Below, piece by piece: positions 46,044 to 56,715 of a stretch of 64,000 bases of DNA. The stretch lies in the NCBI GenBank assembly GCA_000711775.1, contig ARYC01001300.1, positions 1-64,000 of the forward strand, written 5' to 3'. The stretch comes from Oxytricha trifallax (lineage: Eukaryota; Ciliophora; Spirotrichea; Sporadotrichida; Oxytrichidae). The notes beneath the pieces are model-generated. The model saw only the letters and a program-made list of their open reading frames with translations, did no database searches and had not been told where the DNA came from. Made by a program: the position numbers and the translations under genes. How positions within the stretch are numbered: the stretch's first letter is position 1; each line of letters opens with the position of its first letter.

Positions 46044-49040
46044 ATGAACCCAGCTGGAACTACAGGAGCTCCAAGCAATGTGTTAGCTAATGCATCCACC
46101 CTACCTCCTCCTTAATTCTTCGTTGACCACAAAAAGGGAGAAGTAAATGAACTTAAACAGTAAGTTTAGCAATTCAATTTATATGAAACTTTTTATTTTA
46201 TGCATAAAATACTCTTTGTTTTATTTAAATCTGACTCAGAAATAATTGATAAAATCTTTCTTTTATATAGACTATTGAGAGCTGTAAGCTTAGACAAGGA
46301 TGTGAACAAGCGCAGAGATGTAATTAAAAAGGTTATCGCCTATATGACCCTTGGTATTGATGTTTCAAGACTTTACCCTGAAATGGTGAAGGCATCCCGC
46401 ACTGACGACGTCGTAATGAAGAAAATGATATATTTGTACTTGATTAACTATGCAGAGTAGAATCAAGAACTAGTCATTCTCGCTATCAATACTTTCTTGA
46501 TGGATTGCAAGCAGTAGAATCATAAGATCAGAGGACTCGCTCTTAGAAGTTTGTGCTCCTTAAGATCTGATGAAGTTTCACAATATCTACAAACAGCCAT
46601 ATAAGATGGACTAAATGATGTAGATCCTTATGTTAAGAAAACTGCAATTATTGGATGCATCAAGTTCTATCACATGAACAAGAAAGATTTCAAAAGTAAG
46701 ATTCACTCAAAGATTTCTCATTATGCTTATAGAGACTGATTTTCTTGATACTTTGTACAAGTTAACTAAAGATCATGATGCTTTAGTTGTTATAAATGCG
46801 ATTTAAGCCATAAACGAAATTAGAGCTAATAAGGGTGGAATAGATATTCAGAGACCTTTATAAAATGGATCAACAATTATAATATTATGCTATAATAATA
46901 GTCATTCACTTGCTCAATAGAATCAAGGATTTCAATGAATGGGGTCAAAGTATCATTCTTGATCTTACAGCTAAGTATAACCCTGCAACTAAAGAAGAAA
47001 TGTTTGATATCATGAATCTTTTAGAAGACAGATTCAAGCATGCCAGTTCATCAGTCGTCTTAGGAGCAGTTAAAGTATTCCTACATTTAACAAAAGATGA
47101 TGAGATACTAAGCAAGCAAGTATTCGAAAGATTGCAAGCACCACTTATTACTCTTATGACATCCAGTGAGACTACAGAAAGCTATGAAGTTTCTTTCAAT
47201 GTACTCTCGCATATTCACTTATTGGTTGTCAAAGGCGCCAGTGCGGTCTTTGAATCAGAGTACAAGCACTTTTTTATTAAGTATGATGAGCCTTCTTACA
47301 TCAAGAACCTTAAACTCGAGATCCTTGCTTATGTTGCCAGTCCAAACAATATTCAAGAAATTGTCAACGAATTAAGTGAGTATGTTACTGATGTCAACGC
47401 AGAAATCGCAAAGAAAAGTATTAAATGTTTCGGAACAATTATTATAAGATTGAGTAAAATGTCAAAGACAGTTGCTGCTTAATTAAGAAACTTTTTGTCA
47501 CTTAGAATCAGTTATGTTACTACTGAGACTGTTATTGTCTTGAAGGATGTATTGAGAAAGTACAGAAACTTTATTGAAGATTTCACACCCTTTTTATCCA
47601 AAATTTAACTTGACTAAATTATCGAGGTTGAAGGGAAATGTGCTTATGCTTGGATTCTTGGAGAATTTGGAGAGATGATAGATGAATCTCCTTATATTCT
47701 TGAGAAAATGATTGAAGAACAAAAAGAATTCAACTCTGTGAAGTTATCAAGTGTTCTCTTAACTTCAACATTCAAGTTATTCTTCAAGAGAGCACCAGAA
47801 GTGCAAAGAATCCTTGGTCAACTTCTAGAATAACTTATCAAGAGTGTTAATGAAACTGATCTGAAGTAAAGAGCAGTATTCTACTATAGATTGCTAAAAA
47901 CTGATGTGGCTTTAGCCGAGAAGGTAGTTCTAGGAGATCAGACTAAGATTACTGAGTTTTATGAAGATAAAAATGAAGAGTTAAGAGAAAGATTGTTCTT
48001 GGAGTTTAACAGTTTATCAGTGGTCTACTAAAAGCCTTCTGAAAGATTCCTAAAGGATAATATATTAAGACAAGCTCAAGCAGTTGAGAAGAAATACTAT
48101 TCAAAGGGTAGATGGGCTAAAGCAGTAAGAGAAAGAACTGTTAATCTTCCAGATGACGATGAAGATGGAGAAATTGCTTCAAAATCTAAAACCACTGATT
48201 AGCAATAAACTCTTGGATCTATAGATGACTTGCTTGGAGGCTTTGGAGATAGTTCTTCATCTCAAGCAAATACAACTTAATAAACTTTCAATAGTTCAAT
48301 GCCAATAGACTTACTAGGGGATCTTGATAACTTTGGTACTGGAATTCAATAAAATGTAATGGGAGCACCTGCTTAAGCAAACCAAAACTTGGGTTAAAAT
48401 GATTTGCTTAGTTCTACACCTGCTTATAGTTAGGGCTTAGTCAATGCTCCTAAATAACCTACAGTTTAATACTCATTCAATATTAATATTTCATAATTAT
48501 GTATAAATCTCTTTGAAATATTTAAATTAGATGGACTTGATGGCGATATGTTTGGTTTTGCCAAGCCAGCCTAAAACAATTCAACAGTAGAACTTTCTCC
48601 ATAACCAGACATTGACTCTGAAAGATTCCAATAACTTTGGATGGAGCTCCCTCTTGCTTAACAAGTTACAAAGCATTCATTTTTTATTTTATTAAAAATG
48701 GTAAAGCCTATGCGTCAGGATGTTGTATTCCATGTGGCAGATATCGAAGCACTTCTTGGTCAAGCTAAAATATTCACTATGGCAAGTGGTCAGATTGGAA
48801 ATGAACTGAAATTGTTTATGTATGCTCAAATGTTAGATAGAAGCGGCTATTTCTTGCTTGAGACTATAGTCAACTAATAGACCAAGATTATACAAAACCT
48901 ACATATATTTATCTTATATTTTAAGTGTAATGTACTTAAAATTAATTATGTCGAGCACACTTAAATCGACAAGACCAGATTTAGCTTAACCTTTTGTTAA
49001 TACCTTGGCAAAAGGTTTTGGGAATTTGCTACTTCCATGA
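46044..49040 (+). CDS. AP4B1: AP-4 complex subunit beta (beta-type adaptin)
   Basis: The start is ATG 46044 (MNPAGTTGAPSNVL), then FFVDHKKGEVNELKQ. Introns are at 46160-46270 and 46696-46732. The adaptin trunk reads VIKKVIAYMTLGIDVSRLYP, EMVKASRTDDVVMKKMIYLY and KIRGLALRSLCSLRSDEVSQ, then LLNRIKDFNEWGQSIILDL. YMT.GID...EMVKAS and GLALRS.CSLR are AP-4 beta forms; AP-1/2 beta has a different text there. A hinge rich in Gln/Ser with DLLGGFG and DLLGDLD follows, and then a beta appendage (RFQQLWMELPLAQQV). The 3' exon limits are uncertain; the best end is GFGNLLLP plus TGA at 49038-49040. A 19 bp IES (46864-46882) is proposed. AP-4 sorts cargo at the trans-Golgi network. Confidence 0.9.
46864..46882. 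other. Possible minimal IES (19 bp), pointer TTATAA, in AP-4 beta
   Basis: TTATAA occurs at 46858-46863 and 46877-46882. With the insert the frame changes between IDIQRPL and HLLNRIKD, which are adjacent in AP-4 beta relatives. Removing 19 bp restores one frame. No GT-AG alternative is visible. Confidence 0.5.
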
Positions 49041-49155
49041 ATGAGTTAATTTTTATGATTTATATATCCCTTCAATAACACTCTCTCTGAATTTTCATCA
49101 ATCTCTAATTATAACTTTTTATTAAATTTTAATAATTAACTCAGATAATAAATAA

Positions 49156-50733
49156 ATGTCACTGCTAGTAGGTGTAGACCAAAAGTAAAAAGAAAAAGAA
49201 GAGAAATTCCTCAAGGAACGTCTGGAGTAGGAACGTGAGAAATAACTCAAGGATCAATTGGAATTATATGAGAAGGAGAAAGATTTGTAGAGAGGCAAGA
49301 AAGCCATTAAGAACTCTGGCATTTTAGAAGCTTATGATCAACTACTTGAAGATATAAAACTAATTAAGTTTATTAATAAGAATTATATGTGTGATAAATT
49401 TATATAATGCGAAATGGCTTGCCAAAATTGAAACTGAATGGAGATATTTTCGAGTATGCTAGTTTCTTTATATCCAAAGTTCATAAAAGAAAGTAAGTGA
49501 AGTAGATTTATTATACAAAAGCAATTGGAGATTTTCTCATTAAATGTTCACTAAGAAATTTTATAATTCTAGAAGTTTTATTCAAACATCATTAAAGGTA
49601 AAAGATTGAATGGGAATAGAGAAACCGTCGCTTATAAGAAAGAGAAAAGCACAGAATAAAGACTTCTCTGGCGAGTAGACGCGCTCATAGTGCTGAGGAA
49701 TCAGATGATTCAATGATCCTAATAAAATCCATTATATTTATATAAGTGTATTGCTGATTCATATCAATCACCAAAGCGTGGAGCTAGATCAAAGAGCATA
49801 AAAGGAGGGAAGAGTGGCAAAAAGGGTGGAACTAAATCTCAGAGAGGGGATGATTCTGACGATGATTATCCAGTTAATGGTAGTAAAAAGGGTGGAGCCA
49901 GAGCTAGATCTAAGAGTGCCAAGGGAGGCAAGCCTGATCCTAAAGATAAAGGAAAGAAAGGTGGTAAACCAGGTAAAGGAGGGGCTAAGAGTCAAAGAGG
50001 AGATAGTCCACTATCTACAAAATCAGGTAAAAATGGTAAAGCAACAAAGGGAAAGAAGGGGGCTGGACCTAAAAGCAGAAGGTCAGAATCTCCAGTATCA
50101 ACCAAAGGCGGTAGTAAAGCAGCCAAGGGCAAAAAAGGAGTGAAAGGAGCTAAAGGTAAATATATAGATGATGATAGTGAGGAGGATGCTAGAGGCAGAA
50201 CAAAAAGTAGAGGAGCTCTTAAAGGTGGAAATAATGCTAAAGATGATCCTAAGAGAGCTAAAAGTGCAAAGAAAGTTACAATTGATCCTAAAGACGATAG
50301 AGGGAAATCTAAGAATAACAGAGATGAGGATACCAAAAGTAACAAGGGAGGTAAAGCTGGTGATGCTAAAGGTATGAATAGAAGTTAATCCTCTGGTAAA
50401 ATTCTTGAGAAAAATGCAACAGCTGCTAAAGGAGGCAAGAGTGGCAAATAAGAAGAAGAAAAGTCAAGAACCAGGCAGCAATCAGCAAGTTCAAACAAGA
50501 AAGGAGCGGCAGGGGGCAAAACTCTTAATACTTAACTATCTCAAAAAGACTTGGGCAATTCTCCTGATAAGAAAGGCAAAGGTGGAAAGATCGAAGAACC
50601 GATTAAAGGCGGATAGAAAGGTGCTTAACAACAAGCACAACCATAAAGGCAAGATTTAAATAAAAGCGTTAACAAGGGCAAGTAAGAGGAAATTAAATCA
50701 TAGATACCTCCTCCAAAGAAGAGAGGAGTCTGA
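49156..50733 (+). CDS. Lys/Gly/Ser-rich basic protein with N-terminal helical region; three IESs
   Basis: The start at 49156 reads MSLLVGVDQKQKEKEEKFLK. A coiled coil and then SGILEAYDQLLEDI follow. Removing inserts at 49358-49407, 49497-49601 and 49713-49761 gives one frame of 457 residues to TGA 50731-50733: ...LEDIMRNGLPKLKLNGD, FFISKVHKRKQKIEWEQR, HSAEESDDSYQSPKRGARS. From about residue 170 onward the protein is highly basic and repetitive (KGGKSGKKGGTKSQRGD; SAKGGKPDPKDKGKKGGK), suggesting nucleic-acid or microtubule binding or a disordered linker. All three inserts are AT-rich and flanked by exact repeats. Function unknown. Confidence 0.8.
49358..49407. other. IES (50 bp), pointer ATATAA
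   Basis: ATATAA stands at 49352-49357 and 49402-49407. Removal joins GAA GAT ATA to ATG CGA AAT in frame. With the insert the frame meets TGA soon after. Confidence 0.8.
49497..49601. other. IES (105 bp), pointer GTAA
   Basis: GTAA stands at 49493-49496 and 49598-49601. Removal joins AGA AAG TAA to AAG ATT GAA, giving HKRKQKIEWEQRNRR. The GTAAGT at the left looks like an intron donor, but no AG in the needed phase was found. Confidence 0.7.
49713..49761. other. IES (49 bp), pointer TGATTCA
   Basis: A 7 bp repeat TGATTCA at 49706-49712 and 49755-49761 flanks an AT-rich insert. Removal joins GAT GAT TCA to TAT CAA TCA in frame. Confidence 0.85.
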
Positions 50734-50884
50734 AATAATTATTAAAATAACATAAATTATTATTTATAATGTTAAGATTATTAAGAAATTACAATTAATG
50801 TCATTCTTTTAAAATACTTGCTTCAATAATAATGAGATATTTTCAACTATCAAAGATAGATTTTATAGGCATATCTTTTTAATT

Positions 50885-52072
50885 TCATTGCTTTATGAAG
50901 GAATTACTGTTTGATATCTAATTAGTTTGCTGATAGCTAATTCCACTAAATTTAGCAGCTCCACTATTCTTAAATTTAGAGTCAGAATATCTACCAACAG
51001 CATTTGTTCTGGTCAATTTTTCAACTTAATATTCTTAAGGTGATGGCTAATCTTGAAGTTTTTAACTTATGATGGGAAATCTCTGACCTTACAAGCTTTA
51101 AGAAACTTTCATGAATTTTGTGTTCCCTTCATTCTTATACTTTGAGTTCACAAAACTTTGGAATAAATTACATTAATAAATATTGATAATACTTCCAGCT
51201 TGATCTAGGAAACCATCCCTTGGAGTATAGCTCTATGGCCCTGGACCAGGTAAGAAACTCTGGCCAGTTGTACTTTAATGAGCGTTTTAATGATTAAAAA
51301 AATCCAAGAATTTTGTGCGGCTGTGCAAGGTATATTAAGGTGGATTCACAAATGACGAATTAGTAGTATCTTAAAAGTTGAAGTGGTAATTAAACATATT
51401 ATATAACTATATATTATTAGACTGCTGCTTACTATTCGAATTCTTGAAAGGTGATATAGGAGAGGGTGTGTGATCAAAATAAGTACCTGGCCCAGGATTT
51501 TGTAATACATTTGGTTTTCCGTAAAAAGTTCTGTTGTAAGATTAATCTCGAGGGGAGTTTGCAAATGATGGATTGGAGTTTCTCTTCTTATCAAATATCG
51601 ATGGGATAAACAATTTTTAATATAATAAATCAGCTTTAATAAATTCCATAGGTTTATTGTATGATCCAGGAGCTGGCCCTATCTCATTATTTCCTCTCAC
51701 TATATTTAAATAGTTGGATTTTAATCAAATATAATAAAGAAGTCTTAATAGGCTCTTAACAAAATAGCAAAGTTATATTTTTGTATTTAATTACTCTGAA
51801 GGGTGTTTATTTATAAATTCAGAGATGACTTTCTTTTAAACATTTTTTTACTTACATTTTAAATTTGCGCCAAAGTCTCTTCTTCCATATGATCCATTTG
51901 AATCATTATTCAATTTTGAATTTTGATTTATAGTTTTCTTGGTCTAATTAGCTTTAATGTTTGGCAGTTTGATTTCACTAAATTTATTATTACTTTGTTT
52001 CAATAATTTATTTGGATTTTATTGCTTCATTCCAGATTAAGGTGATGTTGTTTAATTTATCAAACTAGCCAT
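50885..52072 (-). CDS. PG-rich (SHIPPO/STPGR-like) repeat protein, short
   Basis: The start at 52072 reads MASLINQTTSPQSGMKQQNP. Later exons hold EIGPAPGSYNKP, NVLQNPGPGTYFDHTPSP, SFLPGPGPQSYTPRDGF and DFGANLK, that is three sperm-tail PG-rich repeats (PGPG.Y) among Asn/Ser/Gln-rich text. It ends SYQQTNQISNSNSFIKQ and TGA 50885. AT-rich interruptions around 51840-51720, 51660-51600 and 51420-51360 are probably introns or IESs. STPGR proteins line ciliary microtubules as microtubule inner or associated proteins. A larger relative lies at 56716-60318 on the same strand. Confidence 0.7.
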
Positions 52073-52497
52073 AGATAGATTCAGATATTTTTATAATTAC
52101 TTAATTATATTTAATTCTATAATGTAACTTATTTTGCGGATTTACATATTCATGATTGCACTCATAAATAAATTATAGGAAAAAATTATTGAAATACTTA
52201 TTTTTTATTAAATTAATCATCTCTTATCTCTCTATTTTAGAAAATAAAAAGTTATAATCTCATTATATCAATAGTACAGTCTTGGAAGTCTATTTAAAAC
52301 TTTATAAATATATCATTGCTTTTATTTATATTTAATTTCTCTGTGTATACTTTCAATTTAGGTATTATGAAAAAACTTTATGAGTAAATACAAAGGAAAT
52401 AAACTGAAGTTATACTAAATTTTTTATATATAAATGTTGATAATTTTCATTTGTTTTCATAAATAAGATATGTAATGATACAAATGTAATTAAAATA

Positions 52498-55400
52498 TCA
52501 CTTTACTTTGTCAGGAATCTTATATCTAAGTATCAATAATATTTAAAGAATAAAAATTTTGTTATATTTAAAAATAAAATTTAATGTGAATACCCCATAA
52601 TATAATTTTTTACTTATAAATCTTTCTCTTATTAGGGGTTTGATTCGGGTAAGAATATTCAGTTTTCTAATATGGTTAGTATCCAGTTTTACCATTTCCA
52701 TTAGTTTAAGGATTCATACTATTTAGTCTTTGTCTATATAGCTACTATTAATAGGCTTATTGTATCTATTCCTACTACTATAACTGTAAATTATACTGCT
52801 CTTTTTGTTTTTGGTAGATTTGATTATAGTCACTATCTATAAATTCAAGAATGCTGTTTTGCTGCTTCTTTTTATTCTACTGATCTATTTTTCGATTCTT
52901 AAAGAACTTCTCTCTAGGTATAAATCTGCGCATAGAGTGATATTGATTTTGAAAAATTGGAAGGGAACTTGATCTTAAGTTTGGACATGATTTTGTAGAA
53001 TTTTGTTCCAATTATTGATCCTCTGCCGAATTTTATTGCAAATTTGCTTAATCTGAAGTGGGAGTTTGGTTTTATTGGTCTCCACTTAATGGCTGATTGT
53101 TTTCAGCAGACAGAGTCTTTGGTACTTCAGCTTTTAGTGGCTGAATAGTTTGATTGTAATTATTGTAGCATCCAGACTTCATTTAGTATTAGTTTTAATA
53201 CTAGTTTTAATATTGGTTCCCATAATTTCCATACTAGCCGTACCCTCTATTTAAATTTTAATCCATTGGTTTCATTTGATTCCAACAGGGTTTTCTAAAT
53301 CCAATGATAACTTTCTCTGAAATTTGGCCAGTTTCCTTGTGCATCAAGTTAATTAACTTCAATCCTATCATTCTCATCCCTCCATCGATTGGCCAAATTT
53401 AATGAAAGAGCTTCAATGAGACGTTAACTAGCTCTTCTTCATTGTCGGTATAAATGCTTGAGGAATATTGTCTGTATGGCTGTATATTTGAAGTGTACTT
53501 CTATTTATTTAACACCCTTCATTTTCAAGTAAAATATTTTTTTCATTTAAATTTTAAAACCATTACTTTATTAAATTAATCCGATCTGTATTTTTTAGTT
53601 TTAGCTTTAATTAAATTTATTAAAAACCTATATAAAGGGGAAGGGGCCTATTTAGTTAACAAATTTTTAGTCTTATATTCCATAGTAAGCGTCCTTCCAA
53701 GCAACTATTCAGCAACACATTTCTATGCTAATTCTTTGGCAAGTTCGATCACTTTATTTTTTAACAACTCATAATCGTTGATGTTTTTGAAAGATTCTGC
53801 CACACTCAAACTTTTCTTTATTTGAGTTTGCTCATCATGCAAGTTCTTACCTATTCCAAGAGCAGACCTAAATAAAGTTTAAAAGTTATGGTTACATACT
53901 TTACTAAGAAGTCAAACACATTTTCAGTGAAATTTATGTAGATCTCTCGCGCTTTTACAACTATATCCTTGCAATTGAAGATTCCAAGACCATTCACAAT
54001 TTTTATACAACAATAAATATTGGACTTAAATTTTTCTTTAAAAATAGTAAAATTAAATATTAATATGATTCATGATCATTTCAGTGACTTTTCCAATACC
54101 TTACAGCTTCTTAATTGGTAAATTGTCCATGAACTTTGAGATTTCAACTGCATTTAATTGTAGAAATGTAAGTCCATCTGGTTTATTGAAGTCTGAGCAT
54201 ATTTTTGCAAGAAGTTTATTACATGCTACTCCACATGATGCTGTGAGTTGAGTTTTCTAAAGAATAAGTTTCCTTATTTTATCGCCAAGGAATATTCTTC
54301 CCAAGTCATCATCGAGGTTATAAGTTTTAATGTACTACGTAACATCAAGCAAGAATTCATCTGGTGATGGGCATTCTAGCAAAGGATCGAAATCCTATAG
54401 TAACTTCTTGATCTCTGCATATTCTTTCTGATATTTTTCTTTGTCTGGCTTAACAAAGATCAAATCCTTGCATAACCTTTTCCCAATAAAACCTGGAAGG
54501 CCACTAGTCACTCCGTATTCTCTGGCTACATAACTTGCAGTTTGAATCATGTTCATTTCTCCGACTGCAACTGGCTTGTCTGCTAATGTTAGATTATCTC
54601 GGATCTCGATCTATAGTTGACGGTAAAATTTATTGGAAATTTCTTACAGCTGCATAAAACATGTCCATATCGATGTGGATCCATGTACGTTCAGTTACCA
54701 ATTCAGTTCGATGCTTTTAAATCCTGCGTTTCACCTCGAGCTGTTTCAATTATTTTAAAAATTACAAATATAAAACATTTTACAAATATGTGTTGCTCCC
54801 AATAAAAAGTAGTCCTTTTATTTGAACTTTATAGCTTTAATGGGAATTTTGAGTATTTTATACCTACCTCTAATTAGTTCCAAGAATCTGCATTATTGGA
54901 CATTCTATTAATCTTTGCTAAATATTTCTCCAGCTTCTCCTTAACCTATATGTTTCGTTTTTCTTCTTATTTTTGGTATTCAGACCCTTTACTAATCTAA
55001 AATATTCTTTGTTGAATATCTTCGGGACATTTCCCTTTCTTGCGCAGTGACTATTAAATTATTGATGTAGCGTCGTTTTAATTTGGTTATACCTAATTTT
55101 CACTTGAGTTCACTTTCTATTCTTCAAGCATTTTTAATCTCTCTTTTTCAGCTATCTCCCTGATTTCTTAAGAATGCGTTTCAAATAAGTTCTATCTATT
55201 AGCATCATCATCTTCTTCGTTAAGAAGTTGTTGTATTTGTTGACTGAGATTTTCAATCATATATTCATCCTCTTGGAAGTTTGACTGATAATTGTAGCTG
55301 CCACTTTTCTCATCTTCCAACTCATCTAAGTGATCTTATTCCAAATCTCTTGATAAATCTTCTCTTTTTAAAGAGCCATTGCTCTTATGATTCTCCTGCA

Positions 55401-55609
55401 TACTACCATTTTCATTGAAATCCTCAATAGGATCTTCGTCATAAGTAGGCATATTAATATGCATTTTATCAAGTTGTTTCATTGTCTAATAAGGATCTGG
55501 AATTGATGGTTTCTTGATTTTCTTTACAAGAGGTCCTTTCCTTGGTTTCTTTATGGCCTAAAGTTTATCTTAATTTTAAGGAGCTTCATTCAAAACCTTG
55601 TTTTTCCAT
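52498..55609 (-). CDS. POLK: Y-family DNA polymerase kappa (DinB-type)
   Basis: The N-terminal extension (about 55600-54870) is acidic and coiled-coil-like (NLSQQIQQLLNEEDDDANRQ). Catalytic exons begin at ERTWIHIDMDMFYAA, then, after a 37 bp intron (54611-54647), IEIRDNLTLADKPVAVG, YVAREYGVTSGLPGFIGKRL, ECPSPDEFLLDVTQYIK, QKTQLTASCGVACNKLLAKI, CSDFNKPDGLTF and NLPIKKLQGIGKVTE. These are the palm and finger motifs of Pol kappa; the catalytic pair is kept as SPDE. GLGIFNCKDIVVKAREIY and the little finger (SLKLFHQIWPIDGGMRMIGL) follow, then a Gln-rich tail to TGA 52498. Pol kappa bypasses lesions in damaged DNA. The ATG at 55609 is one base out of frame with the body, so the true start is unsure. 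Confidence 0.88.
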
Positions 55610-55619
55610 TATTAAATTT

Positions 55620-56715
55620 ATAGGGATTATTTTTATAAGCAATTAAGGAAATTTAATTTAATCTAATTTAACTTAGTAAAACATATTATTGCATTATTTG
55701 AGAATCTAGAGATGTAATTTAAAATTGTGAGAAAAATAAGTAATAAAATTAATACTAATAAAATTAAATTAACTTAACTATAATATTCCTATTCAATAGT
55801 CAGATTAAATTTCAAGTAAGAAAGTAATTTATTTTTGAACCTGCTAAAATTTAAACATTTAGTATATTTGTGAATCAAAAATATTGTAGAATATGGTTAC
55901 TTTTATAAAGAGTATTATGTATCAATATCAATTTTTTATCTAAAATTTAGTTTTTTTAAATTACTTGCTATTAACTAAACTTATAATTATTATTTAAAAA
56001 AATAATCTAATCATAAATAAAAAATAGAGTAATATTAATAATAATTGTATGGGGATATTGAGGTTTTAATTATGGTCAAAATCTTAGAGTAAGTAATCCA
56101 AAATGTGTCTGTCTTAGCTTAGCATTGTTGAAAATAGAGTATGTTGGTTTTTAGTTTGAAATTAGTTTATAATTTACAATTGGTTAGTAAATAAATTTAA
56201 TTAATGCTTCAATAATTAGACAAGCCTTTAAAAGTTTATATTTAAATTGTTTTATTAAAACAAAAGGAAAAATGATATAGAGAATTTGAAAATACAATGA
56301 AATAAAATTAGTCTTATAAAGTTCAATAAATTTAAATATATTATTTTTCAGATATTTAATTAACTATGAATTAGTTTTTCATAATTTCTCTCGAATTTAT
56401 CAAAATATTTCTCGCATAAAAAGCTAAGAACATGATTCGTCATCAAATTTAATATTTTTATTTAAAAAGGGTTTAGATGAATATGATTTAATAAAACTTT
56501 AACCATTTTTAAATTGGATTTGATTTATTTTTATTATTTCCCTTAATAAAATTTACTTTTGAATTAATAGTTTAAAAAGAGTAATAGAAGGTGTAGGAAG
56601 CCTTTAAATTTAAACATTCATGATTGTTCTATGAAAACGCTATCTTTTGTGCTTTTCTAATCAAAATACAAAATTATAAATATCAATCAAACCTTTTTAT
56701 GATTCATTGATTATT
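55620..56715. other. AT-rich intergenic region
   Basis: About 1.1 kb at roughly 80% A+T between two minus-strand genes. I see no coding block, hairpin or repeat worth naming. It must hold the 5' control region of the polymerase gene and the 3' end of the STPGR gene. Confidence 0.6.

Noticed and set aside
49789-50345. Several overlapping ORFs on both strands
   Set aside because: Shadows of the Lys/Gly-rich repetitive gene.
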